Below are positions 56,364 through 64,000 of a stretch of 64,000 bases of DNA, piece by piece. The stretch lies in NCBI RefSeq assembly GCF_900115175.1, contig NZ_FOYV01000003.1, positions 9,053 through 73,052 on the forward strand, written 5' to 3'. Under the pieces are notes generated by a model. It was not told the origin of the DNA, searched no databases, and saw only the letters and a program-made list of their open reading frames with translations. The stretch is from Marinobacter gudaonensis (GTDB lineage: Bacteria; Pseudomonadota; Gammaproteobacteria; Pseudomonadales; Oleiphilaceae). The position numbers and the translations under genes are program-made. The stretch's first letter is position 1, and the number at the start of each line of letters is the position of its first letter.

Positions 56364-57362
56364 ATGAAAATGCCATTCGCGAAAGTGGCCATGGCGGCCT
56401 CTCTGTCTATTCTCGTTTCCGGTGTTGCCGTTGCAGAAACCGTGCTTCGGGTGTCCCATCAGTTCCCTGGTGGCAAGGGTGATGTCAGGGACGAAATGGT
56501 TCAGTTGATGGCCCGCGAAGTTGCGGCCGCGGATGTGGGCCTGGAGCTCCAGGTCTACCCGGGGCAGTCCCTGTTCAAGGCCAAGGAACAGTGGGGCGCT
56601 CTGGTGCGTGGCCGTCTTGATATGACGTCTCTGCCTCTGGACTACGCCAGCGGTCGCCATCCCGAATTTTCCGCCACCCTGATGCCGGGTCTTGTCCGTA
56701 ACCACGAACGTGCCGCCCGCCTGAACGACTCGGAATTCATGGGCATGATCAAGAAAGTGATCAATGACGCCGGCGCCCGCGTTCTCGCCGACGCCTGGCT
56801 GGCCGGGGGCTTTGCCTCCAACAAGCAGTGCATCACCTCACCGGATACCGTTCAGGGCCAGACCCTTCGCGCCGCCGGGCCCGCCTTCGACGAAATGCTG
56901 GCTACCGCTGGTGCCTCCATTGCCTCGATGCCGTCCTCGGAAATCTACACCGCGATGCAGACCGGCGTTCTCGATGGCGCCAACACCTCCTCCGGTTCCT
57001 TCGTGTCCTACCGCATTTACGAGCAGGTGACCTGCCTGACAGCCCCGGGAGAAAACGCCCTGTGGTTCATGTATGAGCCGGTACTCATCTCCGAGCGCAG
57101 CTGGAACAGCCTGAATGAAGAACAGCAGGCAGCACTGGCTGCGGCCGGCCAGAAGGCGGAAGAATACTTCGCCAAAGAGGCGGCCGGTCTGGACCAGAAG
57201 ATGATCGACGTGTTCAAGGAGAACGGCGTTGAGGTCGTCAACATGTCTCCGGATAACTACCAGGCCTGGCTCGATATCGCCAAGAAGAGCTCCTACAAGA
57301 CCTTCGCGGAAAACGTCCCTAACGGCCAGGCGCTGATTGATGCTGCGCTGGCTGTCGAGTAA
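56364..57362 (+). CDS. TRAP transporter substrate-binding protein (DctP type)
   Basis: A 332-residue periplasmic binding protein with a Sec signal (MKMPFAKVAMAASLSILVSGVAVA, cleavage after 24). Family segments are LRVSHQFPGGKGDVRDEM, YPGQSLFKAKEQW, LADAWLAGGF and GVLDGANTSSGSF. In this operon the ligand is probably malonate. I chose ATG 56364 rather than the earlier ATGs inside the operator. It is followed by an intercistronic hairpin before the membrane subunits. Confidence 0.85.
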   Translation: MKMPFAKVAMAASLSILVSGVAVAETVLRVSHQFPGGKGDVRDEMVQLMAREVAAADVGLELQVYPGQSLFKAKEQWGALVRGRLDMTSLPLDYASGRHPEFSATLMPGLVRNHERAARLNDSEFMGMIKKVINDAGARVLADAWLAGGFASNKQCITSPDTVQGQTLRAAGPAFDEMLATAGASIASMPSSEIYTAMQTGVLDGANTSSGSFVSYRIYEQVTCLTAPGENALWFMYEPVLISERSWNSLNEEQQAALAAAGQKAEEYFAKEAAGLDQKMIDVFKENGVEVVNMSPDNYQAWLDIAKKSSYKTFAENVPNGQALIDAALAVE

Positions 57363-57389
57363 CCGGTAACTGCGCTTTCGTTCCGGTCT

Positions 57390-57418
57390 ACCTGCCCCGG
57401 TGCTGCACCGGGGCAGGT
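57390..57418 (+). terminator. Intercistronic hairpin after the binding-protein gene
   Basis: A perfect 13-bp stem (ACCTGCCCCGGTG/CACCGGGGCAGGT) with a 3-base loop. No T-run follows. It probably stabilises the upstream message or causes partial termination, giving more binding protein than permease. Confidence 0.6.
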
Positions 57419-57445
57419 GGTCGCTTCATCTTTCGGGTTCTCTTT

Positions 57446-57967
57446 ATGTCTGAATCTACTGGTTATCAACCAGCCGCCGGTCGGGGAGTTGTCGGCGGCT
57501 ATATCCGCCTGATGGACACACTCTCGGTGGCTGTCGCCATAGTGGCGGGCTTTCTTCTTTCGCTGGGCGTTCTTTCTGTCGTGCACATGGTGTTTGTTCG
57601 CTATGTCATGGGCGAAAGTACGATCTGGCAGACCGAATTCACCACGTTTGCCATCACCGCGTCGATGTTGCTGGGCACGCCCTATGTTCTGAAGACCGGA
57701 GGGCATGTTGCGGTGACCGTATTGCCGGACGCACTGCACGGCCTACCCAAGCGCCTGATGCGAATTTCCGCATCGCTCGTCGGCCTGGCGTTTTGTCTCG
57801 CCCTGGCCTACGGCTGCTGGTACTACTTCTACGAGGCGTACGCGTTTGACTGGACCACCGGTACAGTCTGGAACCCGCCCCTGTGGCCGGCCATTCTTCC
57901 CGTGGCCGTTGGGGCGTCTCTGTTGTCGCTGCAATACGTGGCTGAAATCCTTCGAGTGGAGCTCTGA
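57446..57967 (+). CDS. TRAP transporter small permease (DctQ type)
   Basis: A 173-residue membrane protein with four helices (about 28-50, 62-82, 98-120, 145-165), as in DctQ. The segment ESTIWQTEFTTFAITASMLLGTPYVLKTGGHVAV is characteristic. It pairs with the large permease two bases downstream. It lies in the malonate operon. Confidence 0.87.
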   Translation: MSESTGYQPAAGRGVVGGYIRLMDTLSVAVAIVAGFLLSLGVLSVVHMVFVRYVMGESTIWQTEFTTFAITASMLLGTPYVLKTGGHVAVTVLPDALHGLPKRLMRISASLVGLAFCLALAYGCWYYFYEAYAFDWTTGTVWNPPLWPAILPVAVGASLLSLQYVAEILRVEL

Positions 57968-57969
57968 TC

Positions 57970-59307
57970 ATGGATCCGGTTACCAGCGGTATTCTTGTTG
58001 TCATCTTCCTGCTCGTGCTCATGGCCATCGGAACCCCCATCGCCTTTGCCCTGGGCGCGGTGTCGCTCGGCGCACTGTTGCTGGATCGCGGTCTTGGTGA
58101 GCTGGTCTATTTTGGGGAAACTTTCTTTGGCAGCGTGGCCTCCTTCGGCTTTGTCGCCATTCCCATGTTTATTCTGATGGGCGCGGCCGTTGCTTCGTCG
58201 CCCACGGGGCGCGATCTGTATCGGTCTCTTGATCTGTGGATGGGCCGCCTGCCCGGCGGTCTGGCGATTTCCAACATTGCCGCCTGCTCCATCTTTGCGG
58301 CTCTGTCCGGCTCATCGCCGGCCACCAGCGCGGCGATCGGCAAGCTTGGCATCCCTGAAATGCGTAAGCGGGGCTACCCCGACGGGGTGGCGGCCGGCTG
58401 TATTGCCGCAGGCGGTACCCTCGGCATTCTCATTCCGCCCTCGGTTACCATGATTGTTTACGGTATTTCCACGGAAACCTCGATTGGCCGCCTGTTTATC
58501 GCTGGCGCCATTCCCGGACTCATGCTGGCGGTTCTGTTCATGGTCTGGACGCTGATTGCCTGCAAGCTGGCCGGGGGCTACAACACGCCCAGCCCGGTTG
58601 CGCAGGTGGCGGCCCAGGTCAAGGAGAACGTCGAGGGCAATCTCAAGGCCCTGGTTCGGGTGCTCCCGTTCCTGCTGGTGGTGATGGGCATCCTGTTTGC
58701 GCTTTATGGCGGCGTGGCGACGCCCTCTGAGGCGGCGGGTGTGGGTGCCTTCCTGTGCCTGGTGCTGGCCATTGCGGTGTATCGCATGTGGCAGGCCAAA
58801 CCCGTGGGCAACATCATGCGCGACGCCTTGCGGGAAAGCGTGATGATCATGCTGATCATCGCAACCGCCGAGATCTTTGCCTTTGCTCTGTCGTCCCTGT
58901 TCATTACCCAGACAGTTGCCGGTGCTATTGCGGACCTGGAGGTGAATCGCTGGGTATTGATGGGAGTGATCAACCTGTTCCTGCTGGTGGCCGGGTTCTT
59001 CCTGCCGCCGGTGGCGGTGATCGTCATGGCCGCGCCGATACTGCTGCCGATCATTGTCGCCGCGGACTTCGACCCCTACTGGTTCGCCGTCATTCTCACG
59101 ATCAACCTCGAGATTGGCCTCATTACGCCGCCAGTGGGCCTCAACCTGTTCATCATCAAGGGGATTGCGCCGGATATTGCGTTGCGCGACATCCTGCTGG
59201 GTAGCCTGCCGTACGCGCTGTGCATGATTCTCGGCATCATCCTGCTGTGTTTCTTCCCGCAGATTGCGCTCTGGCTGCCCGATCTGATCATGGGCGCGGG
59301 TTCATGA
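57970..59307 (+). CDS. TRAP transporter large permease (DctM type)
   Basis: A 445-residue protein with about 12 helices; uses a sodium gradient. Signatures are AIPMFILMGAAVASSPTGRDLY, ALSGSSPATSAAIGKLGIPEMRKRGY, GGTLGILIPPSVTMIVYG and IGLITPPVGLNLFIIKGI. Complete. It should import malonate with the binding protein and small permease. Confidence 0.9.
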   Translation: MDPVTSGILVVIFLLVLMAIGTPIAFALGAVSLGALLLDRGLGELVYFGETFFGSVASFGFVAIPMFILMGAAVASSPTGRDLYRSLDLWMGRLPGGLAISNIAACSIFAALSGSSPATSAAIGKLGIPEMRKRGYPDGVAAGCIAAGGTLGILIPPSVTMIVYGISTETSIGRLFIAGAIPGLMLAVLFMVWTLIACKLAGGYNTPSPVAQVAAQVKENVEGNLKALVRVLPFLLVVMGILFALYGGVATPSEAAGVGAFLCLVLAIAVYRMWQAKPVGNIMRDALRESVMIMLIIATAEIFAFALSSLFITQTVAGAIADLEVNRWVLMGVINLFLLVAGFFLPPVAVIVMAAPILLPIIVAADFDPYWFAVILTINLEIGLITPPVGLNLFIIKGIAPDIALRDILLGSLPYALCMILGIILLCFFPQIALWLPDLIMGAGS

Positions 59308-59329
59308 TCCCGGAAAAGGAGTGTTCCTC

Positions 59330-60691
59330 ATGAATATGAGTTTTCTGCAGGAGCTGTTCAGCAGCATTACCCACCGGGACGCGCTGCAACGGCGGTTCGG
59401 CGGCAAGAAGAACCATTACAGCCACGGCCACATGGTAGAGGCCTGCCAGGAACTGCTGCAGAGTGATGGCGAGGCCGCCAGCATTGTCATGGCCAGTCGA
59501 GCACTGGAAATCTATCAGTCTCTGGATGACGAGGAGAAGAAGGCGTTCTTCTGTGTTCTGGCAAAGGACTTCGCCGCCGATCCTGACAAGATTGACCAGG
59601 CTTACCGGGTGTACAGCAAAGACCGCTCCAACAAGCACCTGGCGGCGCTTTTCGAGGTGTCGGAGCCGCTGCGACAGGAACTCTTCCGCCGACTGAACCT
59701 GGGCCGTGGTGCGACCTACGAACTGGTAAAAATGCGCCAGGATTTCCTGGCGCTGATGAAAAGTCACAAGGACTTCGAACCGATCAACGCCGATTTCGTG
59801 CATCTGTTCGGCTCCTGGTTCAATCGCGGCTTCCTGGTTCTGAGGCGTATTGACTGGACGACACCAGCCTCCATTCTGGAAAAAATCATCCGGTACGAGG
59901 CGGTTCACAAGATCCAGGGTTGGGAGGACCTGCGCCGCCGGCTGGATAACCGGGACCGGCGGTGTTTCGGGTTTTTCCACCCGGCCATCGGTGATGAGCC
60001 GCTGATCTTTGTAGAGGTTGCGCTCACCAAGGGGCTGCCGGACAGGATTCAGCCCATTCTTTCCAATGACCATTACGACATCGACGACCCGGAGCTGGCC
60101 GACTCGGCTGCGTTCTTCGGAATCAGCAACTGTCAGGTTGGCCTGCGCGGCATTTCCTTTGGCAATTTCCTGATCAAGCAGGTGGTGCAGGAGCTCAAGC
60201 AGGAACTGCCCAACCTGAAGAACTTTGTCACGCTGTCTCCGCTGCCGATGTTCCGGAGCTGGCTTGAACAGACCTATCACCCCGACTCGGGACTGCTGAA
60301 GCCGGAGGCCCAGGAGGTGCTCAGCCACCTGGAGAATCCCGAGTGGCTCAATCACCCGGAACTGTCTGAAAGGCTGAACCAGGTTGTTCGACCGCTCGCC
60401 GCCCGGTATCTGCTCAAGGAAAAAAACAGTGCCGGACTACCCATGAACCCGGTCGCAAGATTCCATCTGGGCAATGGCGCAGAGTTGCACCGGATTAACT
60501 GGCTGGGTGATGTGTCCGCAAACGGCATGAAGCAGTCGGCCGGGCTGATGGTCAACTACCTGTACGTGCTCGAGAACATCGAGCGCAACAATGAAAAATT
60601 CACTACCAACGGTGAAATTGTCTGTTCCCCCAGTGTCCGCGAGCTGAGCAGGCTGGGTCGGAAACTGTTCAAAGGAGAAGCCGAGAAATGA
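59330..60691 (+). CDS. matA: Malonyl-CoA decarboxylase
   Basis: A 453-residue enzyme converting malonyl-CoA to acetyl-CoA and CO2. It has the N-terminal helical domain (about 1-140) and a GNAT-like C-terminal catalytic domain with FFHPAIGDEPLIFVEVALTKGLP, SISN-type FFGISNCQVGLRGISFGNFLIKQV, LSPLPMFRSWL and a final AARFHLGNGAELHRINWLGD-like segment. ATG 59330 follows AAGGAG. Its stop overlaps the synthetase start (ATGA). Confidence 0.93.
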   Translation: MNMSFLQELFSSITHRDALQRRFGGKKNHYSHGHMVEACQELLQSDGEAASIVMASRALEIYQSLDDEEKKAFFCVLAKDFAADPDKIDQAYRVYSKDRSNKHLAALFEVSEPLRQELFRRLNLGRGATYELVKMRQDFLALMKSHKDFEPINADFVHLFGSWFNRGFLVLRRIDWTTPASILEKIIRYEAVHKIQGWEDLRRRLDNRDRRCFGFFHPAIGDEPLIFVEVALTKGLPDRIQPILSNDHYDIDDPELADSAAFFGISNCQVGLRGISFGNFLIKQVVQELKQELPNLKNFVTLSPLPMFRSWLEQTYHPDSGLLKPEAQEVLSHLENPEWLNHPELSERLNQVVRPLAARYLLKEKNSAGLPMNPVARFHLGNGAELHRINWLGDVSANGMKQSAGLMVNYLYVLENIERNNEKFTTNGEIVCSPSVRELSRLGRKLFKGEAEK

Positions 60692-62217
60692 ATAACAACC
60701 TGTTTGCAACATTCGCAGCGAAGATGCAGGAGCGGGGAACAGCAAACTTTATCACCACGCCGGAAGGCAAGACCTACTCCTACGCTGAGGCCCTCTCCAC
60801 CACCGAGCAAATCGCCGGCGCTCTAAAAATGCTGGGTGTTGAGCCTGGGGACCGGGTTGCGGTTCAGGTCGACAAGAGTCCCGAGGCCATTCTGCTGTAT
60901 CTGGCAACGCTGCGGGTCGGTGGTGTGTATCTGCCGCTGAACACCGGCTATACCGCCGATGAAGTCGGGTACTTTCTGGGCGATGCGGAGCCCGCGCTGT
61001 TTGTGTGTCAGCCGGCTGCCTTTGAGTCAGCCAAAGCCATCGCCGCAGAAACCGGGTGTCCCTGCGTCGAGACTCTCGGCGTCAACGCCGACGGCTCGTT
61101 GATGGAAAAGGTCGGTAAGGCCGATGCCTATACCGGAATCGAGCAGCGCGCCGACGATGACCTCGCGGCCATTCTTTACACCTCTGGCACCACCGGGCGC
61201 TCGAAGGGCGCCATGCTGACCCACAGGAACCTCGGTTCGAACTGTCGGAGCCTGGCCGAGGCCTGGCGTTTCACCGAGAAGGATCGCCTGATTCACGCCT
61301 TGCCCATCTTCCACACTCACGGTCTGTTCGTGGCGTGCAATGTCATTCTGATCACCGGTGCCAGTCTGTATTTCATGTCCAAATTTGATGTGGACATGAT
61401 CATCGCGGCTATGCCCGAGGGAACCACCCTGATGGGGGTGCCCACGTTCTATACCCGCCTTTTGCAGGACGATCGCCTGACGCCGGAACTCACCTCCAAC
61501 ATGCGTCTGTTCACCTCCGGCTCGGCGCCTCTTACTGCAGAGACGCACCAGAAGTTTGAGGAACGAACCGGGCACGCCATTCTCGAGCGCTATGGCATGA
61601 CAGAAACCAACATGAACACCTCCAACCCCTACGACGGTGACCGCATCGCCGGCACCGTGGGCATGCCCCTGCCGGGCGTGGAAATACGGATTACCGATCC
61701 GGAGGCGGGGGATCACAAACCCTTGCCAGCGGGCGAGATAGGCATGCTGGAGGTTCGTGGCCCGAACGTGTTCAAGGGTTACTGGCGCATGCCCGAGAAA
61801 ACCAAAGCGGAGCTCCTGGACGACGGATTCTTCATCACCGGTGACCTTGCCCTGATCGACGAGCGCGGCTATGTGCAGATTGTCGGGCGTGACAAGGATC
61901 TGGTGATTTCCGGCGGCTTCAACGTCTATCCCAAGGAGGTGGAGCAGGTCATTGACGCCATGCCCGAGGTCATGGAATCCGCCGTCATTGGTGTGCCTCA
62001 TCCGGACTTTGGTGAGGGTGTGACCGCCGTGGTCGTTTTGTTGCCCGGTGAGAAGCTGGAAGAAGTCGATGTGATCAACGCACTGGCCGGCCACCTGGCG
62101 AAGTTCAAGCAACCCAAGCGCGTGTTCTTTGTTGAGGCATTGCCCCGCAATACCATGGGTAAGGTCCAGAAGAAGCAGCTCCGGGACGAATACAAAGACA
62201 TTTACCAGGACGCCTGA
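60688..62217 (+). CDS. matB: Malonyl-CoA synthetase
   Basis: A 509-residue adenylate-forming ligase that activates malonate. The P-loop is YTSGTTGRSKGAML (about 165-178), with ERYGMTETNMNTSNPYDGDR, GDLALIDERGYVQIVGRDKDLVISGGFNVYPKEVE, and the catalytic Lys motif NTMGKVQKKQLR. The order matA-matB with a TRAP importer reproduces known malonate catabolic operons. It is translationally coupled to matA. Confidence 0.92.
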   Translation: MNNNLFATFAAKMQERGTANFITTPEGKTYSYAEALSTTEQIAGALKMLGVEPGDRVAVQVDKSPEAILLYLATLRVGGVYLPLNTGYTADEVGYFLGDAEPALFVCQPAAFESAKAIAAETGCPCVETLGVNADGSLMEKVGKADAYTGIEQRADDDLAAILYTSGTTGRSKGAMLTHRNLGSNCRSLAEAWRFTEKDRLIHALPIFHTHGLFVACNVILITGASLYFMSKFDVDMIIAAMPEGTTLMGVPTFYTRLLQDDRLTPELTSNMRLFTSGSAPLTAETHQKFEERTGHAILERYGMTETNMNTSNPYDGDRIAGTVGMPLPGVEIRITDPEAGDHKPLPAGEIGMLEVRGPNVFKGYWRMPEKTKAELLDDGFFITGDLALIDERGYVQIVGRDKDLVISGGFNVYPKEVEQVIDAMPEVMESAVIGVPHPDFGEGVTAVVVLLPGEKLEEVDVINALAGHLAKFKQPKRVFFVEALPRNTMGKVQKKQLRDEYKDIYQDA

Positions 62218-62238
62218 TTCGGGAACCGGAGACCTGCT

Positions 62239-62994
62239 ATGACGAAAACCTACCGGATCGGCCAGATAGTGCCGAGTTCCAATACCACCATGGAAACGGA
62301 AATCCCGGCCATGCTCAGAGCGCGGGAAGCCGTTGAGCCGGAACGCTTTACCTTCCACTCAAGCCGCATGCGCATGAAAAAGGTGACCCGGGAAGAGCTG
62401 GCGGCCATGGACTCAGAGTCGGATCGCTGTGCCCTGGAACTCTCTGATGCCGCAGTGGACGTAATGGGGTACGCCTGTCTGGTTGCCATCATGAGCCGCG
62501 GCGCCGGCTACCATCGGGAGTCACAGGCCCGCCTGCAGGGTGTGGCCGAATCGAACGGACACCCGACTCCGGTGGTTACCAGTGCCGGCGCGCTCACCCA
62601 GGGGCTGGCTGTGCTGGGCGCCAAACGGGTCGCCATCATCACGCCTTACATGAGGCCGCTGACCGACATGGTCATCGACTACATCGAGGCCGAAGGCTTC
62701 CAGGTGGTTGATAGCATCGCGCTGGAGATACCGGACAACCTTGAGGTGGGCCGTCAGGATCCGCTGGCGCTGACAGACATCGTCCAGCGTCTCGACACCC
62801 AGGGGGCGGATGCCGTTGTGCTGTCTGCCTGTGTGCAGATGCCGTCGCTGGCGTCCATCCAGCAGGTGGAAGACGCCCTCGGCAAGCCCGTGGTGTCGGC
62901 GGCCACCTGTACCACTTTCCAGATTCTCAAGGCGTTGGGCCTCGATACCGTGGTTCCAAACGCGGGGAGACTACTGAGCGGGCGTTATCGCTAG
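62239..62994 (+). CDS. Maleate isomerase / arylmalonate decarboxylase-like enzyme
   Basis: A 251-residue protein of the Asp/Glu racemase superfamily. PSSNTTMETEIPAML near the N-terminus is the maleate isomerase signature. The two candidate catalytic Cys are in GYACLVAIM (about 77) and VLSACVQMP (about 197). It could isomerise maleate to fumarate or act on a malonate derivative. It lies 21 bp after matB and is probably co-transcribed, which is unusual for a malonate operon. Confidence 0.78.
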   Translation: MTKTYRIGQIVPSSNTTMETEIPAMLRAREAVEPERFTFHSSRMRMKKVTREELAAMDSESDRCALELSDAAVDVMGYACLVAIMSRGAGYHRESQARLQGVAESNGHPTPVVTSAGALTQGLAVLGAKRVAIITPYMRPLTDMVIDYIEAEGFQVVDSIALEIPDNLEVGRQDPLALTDIVQRLDTQGADAVVLSACVQMPSLASIQQVEDALGKPVVSAATCTTFQILKALGLDTVVPNAGRLLSGRYR

Positions 62995-63438
62995 GTAATA
63001 AGGGTAGGAGAGACTGCGCCATTGAGTCAGGCGTCGTTGCCTGCTGCGACGCCGGATGCCCAGGCCCATTGGAAATTATGGCCACGCCGGTGGTCGGTTA
63101 CATTCACCACTCCACCGGCAAATAACAGGTTTGGTCGCAAAGCGGACATTCGTAATGGCCGATCAGGGCCTTGAAATCACCTTCCGCTTGGAGCTAAGCA
63201 CCATAACACTTGGTGGGGAAAGTCCAGTTCATATCGTTAACAAAGAAGCCGTTTCTTTGGCCTGCTTGATATTCTGTAAAGAATTGTAAGAACAGTTCGT
63301 TAGAACCAGAGCTTCCAGTATGTAGCAAAATCCCATACATTAGGAATCCTAAAAGTTCGAAAATGTCTCAACGCCATTCGGTCATGTTAAAAAAAACGAT
63401 AAACATCACTTTGCCCGCCTTTGATAGGAAATTCTCAA
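62995..63438. other. Degenerate 444-bp intergenic region
   Basis: This stretch between the isomerase and the lipoprotein gene contains the flavoprotein relic at 63027-63134 and is otherwise AT-richer than its surroundings. An open frame at 63056-63289 overlaps the relic antisense and has no recognisable features. I see no other gene. Confidence 0.5.
63027..63134 (-). pseudogene. Relic of a YhiN/HI0933-family flavoprotein C-terminus
   Basis: Read on -, 35 codons encode a tail with NLLFAGGVVNVTDHRRGH followed by NFQWAWASGVAAGNDA and a stop. This matches the conserved end of HI0933/YhiN FAD-dependent proteins (pattern: LFF-GEV-DV-G--GG-NFQWAW-SG--AG). The usual GG before NFQWAW is changed to RG and the rest of the gene (about 370 residues) is absent. 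It is the remnant of a deletion or recombination event. Confidence 0.65.
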
Positions 63439-64000
63439 ATGCCGCTCATCTTCAAGAATGCTCGCACATTTGTGCTCCTACTACCTCTTTTAATGGTGTT
63501 GACCGCCTGCGATGGTAGCAACACCAATGTTGATTCCACCCCACCCACCGTCATAAGTTTTAGCCCTTCTGATGGCGCGATTCAGGTCGCACGTGACAGC
63601 GCTATCACAGCGACATTCAGCGAGGACATGTTTGCTAAAACCATTGGCGAAAGCAGTTTTATCGTTGCCAGTGACAGCGAGGTTTCCGGCACTGTGAGCT
63701 TTGATGCCGCTAACAACGTCGCTACCTTCGAGCCAGACCGCGATCTAGCGCTTCTGGTAACTTACGCCGCCACTCTGTCGACGGCAATCACGGATTTGTC
63801 AGGCAATGCCCTGGCAACTGATCAGACATGGAGCTTCACCACCTCGGATGGCGTCTGGGGCACCGCCGAGTTGATCGAGAGTGACAACGCCGGAGATGCG
63901 TCTCGCCCGCAAATTGCGGTCGATGTCAATGGGAAAGCGTTTGCGGTTTGGCAGCAAAGTGATGGCACAAGGAGTAACATCGTGTCCAACCGCTTCGATG
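63439..64000 (+). CDS. Ig-like (Big_5) domain lipoprotein, truncated by window end
   Basis: The first 187 codons of a longer gene. A signal with lipobox LTAC (MPLIFKNARTFVLLLPLLMVLTAC) is followed by a Ser/Asn/Thr linker. An SbsA/Big_5-type domain (about 34-135: PPTVISFSPSDGAIQVARDSAITATFSEDM...GTVSFD...LATDQTWSFTT) follows. A second region starts ASRPQIAVDVNGKAFAVWQQSDG, the beginning of a propeller-like repeat. It is a surface lipoprotein. Its end is outside the window. Confidence 0.7.
   Translation, partial: MPLIFKNARTFVLLLPLLMVLTACDGSNTNVDSTPPTVISFSPSDGAIQVARDSAITATFSEDMFAKTIGESSFIVASDSEVSGTVSFDAANNVATFEPDRDLALLVTYAATLSTAITDLSGNALATDQTWSFTTSDGVWGTAELIESDNAGDASRPQIAVDVNGKAFAVWQQSDGTRSNIVSNRFD

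Noticed and set aside
63056..63289. 77-residue + strand frame
   Set aside because: It overlaps the flavoprotein relic on the opposite strand, has no good ribosome site and shows no motif.

Overview
The window reads as chromosomal DNA of a marine gammaproteobacterium, most likely Marinobacter or a close relative. This rests on the dense GC-rich coding, the liu and mat pathways, the SulP-Usp pair and the intergenic hairpin repeats. It is an inference: no rRNA or other taxonomic marker is present. I see no tRNA, rRNA, complete IS element or CRISPR array.

Left edge (1 to about 3,500): five or six small, unrelated + strand genes, each preceded by a 60-100 bp spacer. Three spacers look like integron attC sites. 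The set (nucleotidyltransferase, GNAT, PD-(D/E)xK-like protein, GIY-YIG protein, orphan, small lipoprotein) looks like an integron cassette array whose integrase would lie outside the window. A large exported LVIVD/PA-domain protein and a small anchored Cys-motif protein follow.

6,200-14,500: a GCS2-type glutamate-cysteine ligase homologue is accompanied by two different M14 (carboxypeptidase/deacylase) genes, with three 19-bp direct repeats between the divergent units. Next come a PsiE-like protein, a TauD-type dioxygenase, an MFS transporter, a fatty acid desaturase and a 24-residue membrane miniprotein.

14,500-27,600: branched-chain amino acid catabolism. A MerR regulator (LiuR) heads a - strand operon: isovaleryl-CoA dehydrogenase, both methylcrotonyl-CoA carboxylase subunits, methylglutaconyl-CoA hydratase, HMG-CoA lyase, a CMD-family protein and an acyl-CoA ligase. 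Divergently transcribed are an SDR, an acyl-CoA dehydrogenase and a thiolase. Three copies of one hairpin element (family A) sit between genes here, always in the same orientation relative to transcription.

27,600-36,250: a PAS-PAS-AAA-Fis sigma54 activator faces a cyanate operon (Tat-exported binding protein, permease, ATPase, cyanase). A sigma54 promoter and three palindromic upstream sites lie between them. A 500-bp repeat-rich block separates this from ilvGM, which is preceded by a classical attenuator with a Val/Leu-rich leader peptide.

36,250-55,550: RND efflux pair, chemoreceptor, TruC, GGDEF-EAL protein, amidase, a methyltransferase-like membrane protein, DjlA, HD-GYP protein, AlkB, MgtC/DUF4010 protein, SulP transporter and tandem Usp.

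55,550-63,000: malonate utilisation: GntR regulator, TRAP transporter, malonyl-CoA decarboxylase, malonyl-CoA synthetase and a maleate isomerase/arylmalonate decarboxylase-like enzyme. After it come a relic of a YhiN/HI0933 flavoprotein C-terminus and the start of an Ig-like lipoprotein cut by the window end.
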